Below, one piece after another: positions 22,895-31,348 of a DNA stretch of 64,000 bases. The notes under the pieces were generated by a model. That model saw nothing but the letters and a program-made list of their open reading frames with translations. It was not told where the DNA came from and ran no database searches. This DNA comes from Carboxydothermus hydrogenoformans Z-2901 (GTDB lineage: Bacteria; Bacillota; Z-2901; Carboxydothermales; Carboxydothermaceae). A program made the position numbers and the translations under genes. The stretch lies in the NCBI RefSeq assembly GCF_000012865.1, contig NC_007503.1, positions 186,001-250,000 of the forward strand. The letters run 5' to 3'. Position 1 is the first letter of the stretch. Every line of letters starts with the position of its first letter.

Positions 22895-24160
22895 TTGACC
22901 CGCGGTATAACAATTGGAATTATTATAGTTGCTCTAACTTTGCTTGCGGGAACTTTTGTGGCCTACATTACTGCCAAAAACGATGTTCCCTATAGAACTT
23001 TGACAACCGGTTTTAAGAAAGATGAGATTAAACCCGAAAAGTACGGCCAAAAATTTCCGGTTGAATATAAGTATTACTTAAAAAATAAAGAAATGGCTCT
23101 GGCTCCCAGTAAGTACGGAGGCTCGGTAAAAAGAGACCACCTCAAGGAATTTCCTTATATGAAAACCTTATGGGCGGGCTTTGCCTTCAGTAAAGACTAT
23201 ACTGAAGATCGGGGTCATGTTTATGCTCTGGAAGATGTTAAGGAAACCAAAAGGATTTCCGAAAAAACCGCCTTAGCCTGTATGACCTGTAAATCTTCCC
23301 AGGTACCGGTTTATATGGACAAATGGGGAGTAGATAACTTTTATAAAGCCAGATTTAGAGAAAAACAAAATCTTTTTACGATACCGATTGGCTGTTATGA
23401 CTGTCATGATGCTCAGACCATGAAGTTACGCATTACCCGGCCGGCGTTAAAAGATGCGTTAAAACGAATTGGCCGGGATCCGGAGAAATTTACGGAGAAA
23501 GAACTTAAGAATTATATCTGCGCCCAGTGTCATGTAACTTATTATATTGACAAGGCAACAAACCGGGTAATCTTTCCCTGGGATGGGGGAGTAGATCCGG
23601 AAGATATGTACCGGCATTATGAAAAAAGAAATTTTTATGAATGGGTACATCCTTTAAGCGGCACTAAAATGCTGAAATCCCGCCATCCGGAGTTTGAAAT
23701 GTTTTCGGGAAGCGTGCACAGTGCGGTGGGGCTTACCTGCGTTGATTGTCATATGCCGTACGTCTATGAAGGCGGCAAAAAATATTCCAGCCACTGGTGG
23801 ACTTCTCCGTTAAGAACTTTAGAGCAGTCCTGCCGCAAGTGCCACCGGGAAGAGGAGGCTAAGCTTAGAGAGCGGGTCTTTTACATCCAGGACCGAACTT
23901 ATGACTTATTAAACCGGGCGGGGAAAGCCAATGAAGAAGCAATTAAAGCTATAAATGAAGCAGTATATTCTCCGGGGGCAGATAAAGCTTTAATTGAAAA
24001 GGCGCGGAAGCTTCACCGGGAGGCCCAGTGGTACTGGGATTATGTCAGCAGCGAAAACTCTATGGGCTTTCATAACCCGGAAAAAGCCCTGACTACGCTG
24101 GGTAAATCCATCGACCTTGCCCTTAGAGCCAAAGCTACCGCCCTCCAGGCCAAAAAGTAA
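22895..24160 (+). CDS. nrfA: Cytochrome c nitrite reductase, ammonia-forming
   Basis: TTG start 22895, after AGGAGGGG; 421 residues. An N-terminal signal/anchor helix is present. The active-site haem motif CMTCK (about residue 129) with lysine as the ligand, followed by SSQVP, is diagnostic. Four normal haem motifs follow: CYDCH, CAQCH, CVDCH and CRKCH. The enzyme reduces nitrite to ammonium with six electrons delivered by NrfH, outside the cell membrane. The length is slightly below proteobacterial NrfA (about 450). A long palindromic repeat immediately after the stop may terminate the transcript. Confidence 0.95.
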   Translation: MTRGITIGIIIVALTLLAGTFVAYITAKNDVPYRTLTTGFKKDEIKPEKYGQKFPVEYKYYLKNKEMALAPSKYGGSVKRDHLKEFPYMKTLWAGFAFSKDYTEDRGHVYALEDVKETKRISEKTALACMTCKSSQVPVYMDKWGVDNFYKARFREKQNLFTIPIGCYDCHDAQTMKLRITRPALKDALKRIGRDPEKFTEKELKNYICAQCHVTYYIDKATNRVIFPWDGGVDPEDMYRHYEKRNFYEWVHPLSGTKMLKSRHPEFEMFSGSVHSAVGLTCVDCHMPYVYEGGKKYSSHWWTSPLRTLEQSCRKCHREEEAKLRERVFYIQDRTYDLLNRAGKANEEAIKAINEAVYSPGADKALIEKARKLHREAQWYWDYVSSENSMGFHNPEKALTTLGKSIDLALRAKATALQAKK

Positions 24161-24164
24161 CAGA

Positions 24165-24235
24165 AGGGACGGTTCTGAGAATGACCATTTTCCCGAAAAG
24201 AAGCAGGGAAAATGGTGGCTGACAGAACCGTCCCT
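24165..24235. repeat. Long hairpin-forming REP/MITE-like element
   Basis: Outer arms AGGGACGGTTCTG (24165-24177) and CAGAACCGTCCCT (24223-24235) pair perfectly. Inner arms CCATTTTCCC (24185-24194) and GGGAAAATGG (24206-24215) also pair perfectly around an 11-base loop, with unpaired bases between the two stems. AGAACCGTCCC-type ends resemble palindromic elements dispersed in Firmicute genomes and linked with REP-associated transposases; that is recollection, not a search. It may also end nrfA transcription. Confidence 0.6.
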
Positions 24236-24239
24236 CCAG

Positions 24240-24617
24240 TTAACCGTGGATGAGGCGGGGGAGGCACTGGGCGCAGGCCCAGACGCTGTCGCCTTTATAG
24301 CGGATGGGGAAAAGAGCTTTATCGTATTCGGAGTTTCCGCAGAAGTGGCAGAAGATTTCTTCTACCTCCCGGTGAGCTCTGACTTCTTCCACCGCTTCGT
24401 GGGAGAAGGGGACCGTTTCCCGTTCTTCAATGGTTAAAGCACCGGTAGGACAAACAGCCAGGCAAAAGCCGGCGCCGTCGCAAAGCTCTTCTCTTAACAC
24501 TTTGGCTTTACCGTTTACTATTTCAATAGCCCCTTCCACACAGGGAGTAACGCATTTACCGCACCCGGTGCAGAGCTCTTCATTTATTTTGACAATTTTT
24601 CTTACCACTTTTTCCAT
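24240..24617 (-). CDS. 4Fe-4S ferredoxin with C-terminal double-CXXC region
   Basis: The protein has 125 residues. AAAGGGTG precedes the ATG. Cluster one is [11 protein letters not shown] (residues 16-26). The second motif [12 protein letters not shown] has the CX5CX3C spacing seen in a clostridial ferredoxin family (often LCDGLGACLG), followed by [10 protein letters not shown]. The C-terminal 40 residues hold CHFCG and CAQCL, a possible zinc ribbon or extra metal site. It probably carries electrons or pairs with a partner oxidoreductase. It lies convergent to nrfA across the palindromic element. A perfect CRP/FNR-like site sits about 62 bases ahead of its predicted transcription start. Confidence 0.85.
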   Translation of the reverse strand: MEKVVRKIVKINEELCTGCGKCVTPCVEGAIEIVNGKAKVLREELCDGAGFCLAVCPTGALTIEERETVPFSHEAVEEVRAHREVEEIFCHFCGNSEYDKALFPIRYKGDSVWACAQCLPRLIHG

Positions 24618-24667
24618 TAAAAAACACCCTTTCTTTTTGTTTTTTATTTTGTATTTTGCTCAATTTT

Positions 24668-24733
24668 ATTATAGCGGGATTTTGCCTGAATATTTGTAGG
24701 ATAGCGCAAAAATCTCTGTGAGATTGGTCACAG
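24668..24733 (-). promoter_or_regulatory. CRP/FNR-type operator and -10 box for the ferredoxin gene
   Basis: CTGTGA-GATTGG-TCACAG (24716-24733) is a perfect TGTGA-N6-TCACA palindrome. On the minus strand TATAAT lies at 24673-24668 with no recognisable -35, giving a start near 24661 and a site centre around -62 to -64, close to the class I activator position. Confidence 0.6.
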
Positions 24734-24763
24734 CAAGTTGCTTGAAAATTTTTTAAAAAAGTC

Positions 24764-24792
24764 TTGTCAGAGAGAAAAAGGAGTGCTAAAAT
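24764..24792 (+). promoter_or_regulatory. SigA-type promoter for the 42-residue gene
   Basis: TTGTCA (24764-24769) and TAAAAT (24787-24792) are 17 bases apart, about 50 bases before the small gene. Confidence 0.65.
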
Positions 24793-24844
24793 AAAAGCAC
24801 AAAGTATAATGTATACATGAATACAACTCTTGGGGGTTGTTAAA

Positions 24845-24973
24845 ATGTTTTATTTGGTTAGCTGGTCCTATGGGGAAGAAGAGGTTTTTTATAAATTTGT
24901 AAGGGAAGAAGAGCTTGATAAGATTTTAGAAGATGATAAGAATTATATTATTACCCCCGTTTATGTAGCATAA
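24845..24973 (+). CDS. Small acidic protein, 42 residues, unknown function
   Basis: The ATG at 24845 follows GGGGGT; the product starts MFYLVSWSYGEEEVFYKF and ends ITPVYVA. It is acidic, with a predicted strand-helix-strand pattern, and has no motif I know. Support comes from its own promoter (17-base spacing), ribosome site and strong terminator tightly bracketing it. It could be a regulatory or stress peptide. It shares the upstream region containing the CRP/FNR-like site, whose centre is about 75 bases before the predicted start, so it may respond to the same regulator. Confidence 0.6.
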   Translation: MFYLVSWSYGEEEVFYKFVREEELDKILEDDKNYIITPVYVA

Positions 24974-24991
24974 CTTAAGTTGAGGAACAAG

Positions 24992-25031
24992 ACCCTCTGA
25001 TTCAGGTCAGAGGGTTTTATTTTTTTTTTTT
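24992..25031 (+). terminator. Rho-independent terminator after the 42-residue gene
   Basis: ACCCTCTGA / TCAGAGGGT perfect stem, loop TTCAGG, then TTTATT and a long T-run. Confidence 0.92.
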
Positions 25032-25093
25032 GCAACTTTTTTTTGGGTTTTTACATCTTTTACAGGTGTAAGAATTTTTTTTTGTGGGGGAAA

Positions 25094-26491
25094 ATGATGA
25101 AATTAAAGCGTTTTTTAGGGCTTATAATAGCAAAAATCTTACTTAAGTTTCTGGTTATTTTAAAAAGGGGAGCCGGAGCTACTTCATTACCTGGGAAATT
25201 TCTTACCTTTTTTGATAGGAATTTTTTAAAAGATATAGCATTAAATTTTAAGATAATTGTGGTTACCGGTTCCAATGGGAAAACCACTACTACCAGGATG
25301 ATCGGGCAAATTTTAAAAGAAAACGGGATTACTTTTGTTACCAATTATGCCGGGGCAAATCTTTTAAGTGGCATTGCCACTGCTTTGTTGCAGGGAGTGG
25401 ATGTTTTCGGGTGTCCACTGGTGCCGGTATTATTACTTGAAATTGATGAAGCTACCCTGAAAAAAGTAAGCACCGAGATAAGTCCCGAGGTTCTGGTAGT
25501 AACCAACATTTTTCGAGACCAACTGGACAGGTATGGGGAGGTTTACCAGACTTTAAATTATGTAAAAGATGGGGTGGCTAATTTTAAAAATACCAAACTT
25601 GTGCTTAATGCGGATGATTCTCTGGTGGCTTCTCTGGCCAAAGTAAAGCCCTTTGAGGTATTTTATTTCGGACTTGATAGTGAAGGCTTCGAGGATTTAC
25701 AGCAAAATACCGATGCCCGTTATTGCCTTTTCTGCAAAACAAAGTATAGCTACGAAAAGCACTACTACGGCCATTTAGGACATTTTAAATGTCCTGCCTG
25801 TGGCTACCGGCGACCCGAACCTAATTTAAGCTGTCTTAAAATTGTAGAAATGGGAGAAGATTATTCCCGGTATTTGCTTGGGATAAAAGGAGAAGATTTT
25901 CAGACATACCATGAAGTTAATTTATCTTTGCCGGGTATTTACAACATTTATAATAGTTTAGCTGCGCTTACCTGCAGCCAGGCTTTAGGTTTAAACCTGA
26001 AAAAATCTATGGAAGCTCTTAGTACCTTTTCCGGAGCCTTTGGACGGACGGAAAATCTTTTCCTTGCTGGCAAAAAGTTAAAAATAGTTCTGGTAAAAAA
26101 CCCTGCTGGTTTTAATCAGGCTTTAAATCTCCTTACTCAGGAAAAAAGTAAAGTAGGTCTTGCTTTTTTAATTAATGATTTACCGGCGGATGGGGAGGAT
26201 GTTTCCTGGCTCTGGGACGTGAATTTTGAGGTATTAAATTTAATTACCGATAAAATTAAATTTATTTTAGCCGGAGGGAGAAGAGCTGAGGATCTGGCCC
26301 TTAGGTTAAAATATGAAGGTTTAGCCAAAGAAAAAATAAAAATTATGGAGGGTTACCGGGAAGTAATTAATTTTGGGTTAAAAGAAATTGACCCGCAGGA
26401 TGTTTTTTATATTTTTCCTACCTATACGGCGCTCATCGGGTTTCGTAAAACTTTAAACGAAAAATTTAAGTTAAAGGAGTTTTGGAAGTAA
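25094..26491 (+). CDS. murT: Lipid II isoglutaminyl synthase subunit MurT
   Basis: The start is ATG 25094 or 25097 after GGGGG; 465 residues. A Mur-ligase P-loop GSNGKTTTTRMIG lies near residue 60. An inserted Cys4 zinc ribbon (CLFCKTKYSYEKHYYGHLGHFKCPACGYRRP, cut by a linker; two CXXC pairs near residues 213-242) is the MurT hallmark. The C-terminal DUF1727 domain follows. MurT with GatD amidates the D-glutamate of lipid II stem peptides using glutamine and ATP at the inner membrane face. Its TAA overlaps the gatD ATG by one base (TAATG), so the two are translationally coupled. Confidence 0.92.
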   Translation: MMKLKRFLGLIIAKILLKFLVILKRGAGATSLPGKFLTFFDRNFLKDIALNFKIIVVTGSNGKTTTTRMIGQILKENGITFVTNYAGANLLSGIATALLQGVDVFGCPLVPVLLLEIDEATLKKVSTEISPEVLVVTNIFRDQLDRYGEVYQTLNYVKDGVANFKNTKLVLNADDSLVASLAKVKPFEVFYFGLDSEGFEDLQQNTDARYCLFCKTKYSYEKHYYGHLGHFKCPACGYRRPEPNLSCLKIVEMGEDYSRYLLGIKGEDFQTYHEVNLSLPGIYNIYNSLAALTCSQALGLNLKKSMEALSTFSGAFGRTENLFLAGKKLKIVLVKNPAGFNQALNLLTQEKSKVGLAFLINDLPADGEDVSWLWDVNFEVLNLITDKIKFILAGGRRAEDLALRLKYEGLAKEKIKIMEGYREVINFGLKEIDPQDVFYIFPTYTALIGFRKTLNEKFKLKEFWK

Positions 26492-27267
26492 TGTCTGAGT
26501 TGACAATTGGTCATTTTTATCCTGACCTGTTAAATACCTATGGAGATATGGGAAATATCATTGCTTTAAAAAGGCGTTCAGAATGGCGTGGAATTAAGGT
26601 TACGGTTAAACCTATTGGACTTGGTGATGAGTTTAGAAGCGAGGAGTATGACTTAGTGTTTTTGGGTGGTGGACAGGATTTTGAACAGGAGATTATTCAG
26701 GAAGATTTTCTTGAAAATAAAGGTAAAGAGTTAAGAAAGGCTATCGAAAACAACCTGGTGGTTTTAGCAGTATGTGGCGGTTATCAACTTCTGGGAAAAT
26801 TCTATCGTACTGCTAATGGTAAAGAAATTGCAGGCCTGGGGGCTTTAGATGTGTGGACGATAGCCGGGAGGAAAAGAATGGTCGGCAATATTTTAATTGA
26901 AAGTGAACTATTAGAAAAGGTCGGCTATGATGGTAAGATTGTTGGTTTTGAAAACCACTCGGGAAAAACTTATTTGGGGCCTGAAGTAAAACCTTTGGGC
27001 CGGGTTATCCATGGTTATGGCAATAACGGGGAAGATAATTTTGAAGGAGCAGTATACAAAAATGTCATAGGAACCTATCTTCACGGCAGTGTTTTACCTA
27101 AAAACCCTGGATTGGCTGATTATCTGCTCACATTAGCCTTAAAGAAAAAATATCCAGGGTTTTTAGGATTACAAAAATTAAACGATGATTATGAAACCAT
27201 GGTAAGACGCAAACTTATCAGTCGGTTAAGTGGTAAGAAACACTGGTTACTAAAACGTTTTTTCTAA
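26491..27267 (+). CDS. gatD: Lipid II isoglutaminyl synthase glutamine amidotransferase subunit GatD
   Basis: The start ATG 26491 overlaps the murT stop; 258 residues. It is a CobB/CobQ-like class I glutamine amidotransferase. The nucleophile elbow is VLAVCGGYQLLG (Cys about residue 94), with FLGGGQDFEQEII upstream and a late GTYLHGSVLPKNP that supplies the catalytic His. It hydrolyses glutamine and channels ammonia to MurT. The N-terminal IGHFYPDLLNTYGDMGNI is characteristic of GatD. The 180-base gap after it contains no gene. Confidence 0.93.
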   Translation: MSELTIGHFYPDLLNTYGDMGNIIALKRRSEWRGIKVTVKPIGLGDEFRSEEYDLVFLGGGQDFEQEIIQEDFLENKGKELRKAIENNLVVLAVCGGYQLLGKFYRTANGKEIAGLGALDVWTIAGRKRMVGNILIESELLEKVGYDGKIVGFENHSGKTYLGPEVKPLGRVIHGYGNNGEDNFEGAVYKNVIGTYLHGSVLPKNPGLADYLLTLALKKKYPGFLGLQKLNDDYETMVRRKLISRLSGKKHWLLKRFF

Positions 27268-27446
27268 AAAGGAGAATAGTGGAGAAAATGCTATCTTTGA
27301 TGGGAAATGACGTGATTTTTAATCGATTGCATTTCCCCCCTGACTTTATGCATTTCAAGGTAAAAATATTTGCATTGGGATAAAAGCAATATTCTAAAAG
27401 GAAGAGATTTCCTAAAATAAAGAAAAAAGCGGCAGGAGGGGGTTAT

Positions 27447-29330
27447 ATGGGCGAACTAAATAATTTACTTCAGATGGAGGAGAAAATTTTTCCACCTCCA
27501 AAGGTACAGGAGGCAGCCAATTTAAAGGATTTTGACCGGGAATACAGGGAGTCGGTAGAAGACAGTGAGAAGTTCTGGGGAAGAGTGGCTGAGGAGCTTT
27601 TCTGGTATGAAAAATGGGAGCGGGTTTTGGAGTTTAATTATCCCTGGCATCGCTGGTTTATCGGCGGAAAAACCAACATAACCTATAATGCTTTGGATGC
27701 CCAGGTGGCAAAGGGCCGGGGGAATAAAGCGGCGTTTATTTTTTTAACCGAAGACGGGCGGGAAGAAGTTTATACCTACCGGATGCTTAAAGATCGGGTG
27801 GAGCGCTTGAGCCGGGGACTAAAAAATCTGGGGATTCAAAAAGGCGACCGGGTGGTAATTTATATGCCGTTGACCCCGGAAGGGGTTATGGCCATGCTGG
27901 CGGTGGCCCGGATTGGAGCGGTGCACAGCGTGGTTTATGCTGGCCTTGGGTTTAAAGCTTTAAGGGAACGGATTTTAGATTCCGGAGCTAAATTGGTGAT
28001 TACTGCCGATTACGGTTATCGCCGGGGCAAAAAGGTTGCGTTAAAGCCCATAGTGGATGAGGCGTTAGAAGGGGTTTCTTGCGTGGAAAAGGTTGCGGTG
28101 TGGTTTCGGGAAGAGCGCCAACCTTTAGGGCCGCGGGAAGTGGATTTTCTGACGTTATTTAAAAATCCACCGGGGGAACCTGCGGAAATAATGGAAGCTG
28201 AAGATCCTCTCTTTATTTTATATACCTCCGGTACCACCGGCAAACCAAAAGGGGTACTGCACGTCCATGGAGGCTACATGGTGGGAACCTACTACCATGC
28301 TAAGACCTTTTTTGATTTAAAAGATGATGATGTGTTCTGGTGTACCTCGGATATTGGCTGGATTGTGGGCCACAGCTATATTGTTTATGCTCCTTTGGTA
28401 GCGGGGGCAACGACATTATTTAGGGAAGGGGCGCTGGATTATCCTACCCCCGATACTCCCTGGCAGATTATCGAGAAATATCAGGTATCGGTCGTTTTTA
28501 CCGCTCCTACGGCAATCCGGCTTTTAATGAAATACGGGGAAAAGTGGACGGAAAATTATGATCTGTCATCCTTGAGACTGATTACCTGTGCGGGAGAGCC
28601 TTTAAATCCCGAAGCCTGGCGCTGGGCTTACGAAAATCTTTTAAAAACCCACGGAGGTTTTATTGTTGACAACTGGTGGCAAACGGAGCTGGGAGGGCCT
28701 ACCCTGGGGACGCCGCCGGTAAAAGCGGCAAAGCCGGGCAAGGTGGGATTTGCATTACCGGGAGTGGTAGCGGATGTTTTAGACCGGGAAGGAAAACCGG
28801 TGCCGGCGGGACAGGGTGGACTTTTATGCCTGAAAAATCCTTTTCCCCATATGCTGAGAACTGTTTACGGGGATGATGCCCGCTACGAAAAAGCCTGGCG
28901 GGAAATTCCCGGGTGGTATTTTACCGGTGATGTGGCGGTGAAGGATGAGGAAGGGTATTTTGCTGTCCTGGGACGGGCGGACGATGTGCTAAATATTGCC
29001 GGGCATCGGATTGGGACGGCGGAAGTGGAGAGCGCTCTGGTTTCGCATCCGGCGGTGGCGGAAGCAGCGGCTGTTGGGGTTCCGGACCCGTTAAAGGGAG
29101 AAATTTTGAAAGCTTTTGTGATTTTGAAAATAGGAGCGGCGCCTTCGGAGGAACTGGCGAAAGAGCTAATAGAGCATGTGAAAAAGGAGTTAGGGCCAAT
29201 AGTGGTGATTGGGGAACTGAAATTTGTGGATAAACTTCCCAAAACCCGCTCCGGCAAAATTATGCGCCGGGTGTTAAAAGCCCAGGAGATGGGAGTGGAT
29301 CCGGGGGATTTAACTACTCTGGAGGAATAA
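27447..29330 (+). CDS. acs: AMP-forming acetyl-CoA synthetase
   Basis: The protein has 627 residues. AGGAGGGGG lies before the ATG. Adenylate-forming motifs are present: YTSGTTGKPKG (A3, about residue 257), DNWWQTELGG (A5), GWYFTGDVAVKDEEGYF (A7), GRADDVLNIAGHRIG (A8) and KTRSGKIMRR with the A10 catalytic lysine near the end. The N-terminal FWGRVAEELFWYEKWERVL and WFIGGKTNITYNALD fit the acetyl-CoA synthetase subgroup. It converts acetate, ATP and CoA to acetyl-CoA, AMP and pyrophosphate. An ADP-forming enzyme for the reverse direction is also encoded in the window. It is transcribed alone or with the small gene that follows. Confidence 0.9.
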   Translation: MGELNNLLQMEEKIFPPPKVQEAANLKDFDREYRESVEDSEKFWGRVAEELFWYEKWERVLEFNYPWHRWFIGGKTNITYNALDAQVAKGRGNKAAFIFLTEDGREEVYTYRMLKDRVERLSRGLKNLGIQKGDRVVIYMPLTPEGVMAMLAVARIGAVHSVVYAGLGFKALRERILDSGAKLVITADYGYRRGKKVALKPIVDEALEGVSCVEKVAVWFREERQPLGPREVDFLTLFKNPPGEPAEIMEAEDPLFILYTSGTTGKPKGVLHVHGGYMVGTYYHAKTFFDLKDDDVFWCTSDIGWIVGHSYIVYAPLVAGATTLFREGALDYPTPDTPWQIIEKYQVSVVFTAPTAIRLLMKYGEKWTENYDLSSLRLITCAGEPLNPEAWRWAYENLLKTHGGFIVDNWWQTELGGPTLGTPPVKAAKPGKVGFALPGVVADVLDREGKPVPAGQGGLLCLKNPFPHMLRTVYGDDARYEKAWREIPGWYFTGDVAVKDEEGYFAVLGRADDVLNIAGHRIGTAEVESALVSHPAVAEAAAVGVPDPLKGEILKAFVILKIGAAPSEELAKELIEHVKKELGPIVVIGELKFVDKLPKTRSGKIMRRVLKAQEMGVDPGDLTTLEE

Positions 29331-29385
29331 AAAAGGAAAAAAGCCCTTTCTGTCGAAATAATTGTTTAGACAGGAGGGGATTTCT

Positions 29386-29571
29386 TTGCCAAAACAGGAA
29401 AGAGACCTGGGTACCGGAAAGCTTATCCTGGATTTTATTGATAACCGCTGGTGTGTTATTTATTACTCCGAATTTTACAGTGAAAAGGGACGGGAACTAA
29501 AGGAAGAAAATCGCTGGTATTTTGCAAGCTTAGAGGAAGCGGAGAGATACTTTAAAGATTTTGTTTGCTAA
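29386..29571 (+). CDS. Small protein of unknown function
   Basis: TTG 29386 lies six bases after AGGAGGGG, giving 61 residues (PKQERDLGTGKLILDFIDN to YFKDFVC). An upstream in-frame TTG at 29362 precedes the ribosome site and is not used. The residue pattern suggests two strands and a helix. No family is recognised. It lies 55 bases after acs and is closed by its own terminator. Confidence 0.7.
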   Translation: MPKQERDLGTGKLILDFIDNRWCVIYYSEFYSEKGRELKEENRWYFASLEEAERYFKDFVC

Positions 29572-29605
29572 GAGCAAAGATTTCGGGCTTTGCTCTTTTT
29601 CTTTT
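29571..29605 (+). terminator. Rho-independent terminator after the small gene
   Basis: AGAGCAAAG / CTTTGCTCT perfect stem, eight-base loop, then TTTTCTTTT. The stem begins on the last base of the stop codon. Confidence 0.9.
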
Positions 29606-29671
29606 ACCTCTTTATTTCTTCTGGTTTAGAAGCTAAAATAAAAGTAATTCCAAAAAGAAAAGGGGATGGCG

Positions 29672-31309
29672 ATGCAGAATATTAATAAAATTTATGCCCA
29701 GGCAGTAACGGAGAGCTTATTACAGCCCGACTGGCGGTGGTATTTATTAGAAGATAAAATTAAAAATATTTTAAAAACCAAAAAGTTACCGGAGTTTTCC
29801 GGACAAACTTTACCGGAGTATCTGGCTCACGTTTCTCCCTCCGAGTTTGCCCGCTGGGTAGATATCTTAAACCGGATAACCGGTCCTGCTTTTAAGGAAA
29901 TAATAGTGGAGGCTTTTCGGGAAAAGGATTTAGGGTATAAAATTGAGGTGTTAAAAAATCTCGAAAACATTGAAGGAGAGCATCTTGTGGATTTAATGGA
30001 GGAAGTGGCCTGGGAACAGGTGGATGTAGATTCAATTATCGCTCTAACCAAAAAGTTTAACCAAAATGCTCTTGATTTTCATTTTTTACATAAAGTGAAA
30101 AATCGGGTCCGGGAACTACCTTTAGAAAATCTTCTGCAGGATAGCCAAGGGGAGTATAAAAATGCCCTTCTCTGGCTTTATGCCCAGACTAAAAGTGAGA
30201 AAGCTTATAACGAAATTATCAAGCTCAGGGAAGAATTACCTGAGGAATATTTTAATTATCTTTTACTAATTGCCGGGGGGGAGAAAGCTTTAGAAGAAAT
30301 TAAAGGTAAAGCTCCAGCAAAATTTTTCGAAAATCCCCAGGAAATATTTATGCTCTTAGAAGGGTTAGATGAAGCCGGAATGTTATCCAGGATAACCGAA
30401 ATCGTTAAACCCGAAGATTTAGCGGATGGTCTTAAGTTTGTAATGGCTTCAATTTTAGAAAGTGGGGGCTTTTATCGGGAAGCGGAAAAGTATTTTGCTG
30501 GGCTTACCGGCTTTGATTTTCCGCAGAGCCTATATTTAAAAGCTAAGCTTACCCTCCACAGAGGAAAGCGAGAGGAAGCCCGGGAAATCTTTTTAAAGGC
30601 TTTAACAGCATTCAGGGAACAGCTTTTAAATCAGCCCGATTTTAACGGCGGTGAAATCGAAGAACTATACTATGCGGGATATAAAGATGGGCTATTAACT
30701 CTGGAAGAAACGGCGAGCTTTTATGCTGATCTTTTGGAAGGAGTGCTCTGGTTTTACGGAGCGGTAACCAGGGAAGAAGTAGAGCCGATTTTTCGAGAAA
30801 TTCTCGGGGTGATGTTGCCAATACCGGTAGAAGAGGTGATAAAAGAACTTATCCGACGGCAGGGGGTTGTGGTAACGGAAAAGATTATCGCCCTAAAGCG
30901 GGTTTCTGACCCCCAGGGACTTATCTCCCGCAGAGTTTCCCGGAAGATTCTGCCCTCTCCCCTGTCGGTGGATACCGTGTTACGGGTTTTTTACGGGGAA
31001 AGTTACCGGCTAATTTCCAATTATCAGGAGATTGAGAAATACCTGCAAAATTTAAAACAACAGCAGGGTTTATTGCTTTTAAACCCCAAACTTTTTGATT
31101 TAAAAGCCTTAATTGAACGCTTCCAGGTGGAGGAACCGGAAGCAATTGTCCACAGTTATTCGCCCCTGGTTAATGAAAATAATCCCGAGGAGTACCAAAA
31201 GCTTTTAAACTACCTGGAAACGGTTTGGAACGATACTCCTAACTGGGAACTATTTGGTATGAGCGTTTCCGAGCTTAAAGAATTATCCGGAGAAAAACTG
31301 ATAAACTAA
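29672..31309 (+). CDS. Alpha-helical protein of unknown function, 545 residues
   Basis: The start ATG 29672 is six bases after AAAAGGGG; an ATG six bases earlier abuts the ribosome site. The sequence is charged and almost entirely helical, with solenoid-like repeats in the middle (for example LVDLMEEVAWEQVDVDSI and FYREAEKYFAGLTGF), resembling TPR or HEAT arrays. There is no signal peptide, membrane helix or catalytic motif, so it is probably cytoplasmic and protein-binding. It lies between acs and a RidA gene, with a 39-base gap to the latter, probably one transcript. No family is recognised. Confidence 0.7.
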   Translation: MQNINKIYAQAVTESLLQPDWRWYLLEDKIKNILKTKKLPEFSGQTLPEYLAHVSPSEFARWVDILNRITGPAFKEIIVEAFREKDLGYKIEVLKNLENIEGEHLVDLMEEVAWEQVDVDSIIALTKKFNQNALDFHFLHKVKNRVRELPLENLLQDSQGEYKNALLWLYAQTKSEKAYNEIIKLREELPEEYFNYLLLIAGGEKALEEIKGKAPAKFFENPQEIFMLLEGLDEAGMLSRITEIVKPEDLADGLKFVMASILESGGFYREAEKYFAGLTGFDFPQSLYLKAKLTLHRGKREEAREIFLKALTAFREQLLNQPDFNGGEIEELYYAGYKDGLLTLEETASFYADLLEGVLWFYGAVTREEVEPIFREILGVMLPIPVEEVIKELIRRQGVVVTEKIIALKRVSDPQGLISRRVSRKILPSPLSVDTVLRVFYGESYRLISNYQEIEKYLQNLKQQQGLLLLNPKLFDLKALIERFQVEEPEAIVHSYSPLVNENNPEEYQKLLNYLETVWNDTPNWELFGMSVSELKELSGEKLIN

Positions 31310-31348
31310 ATTAAGGGAATTCTTTCTAAAAGTAAAGGAGGTAGTTGG

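Noticed and set aside
28883-29257. Antisense frames of 90-125 codons opposite acs
   Set aside because: They are shadows of a GC-rich coding region, with no ribosome sites and low-complexity products.
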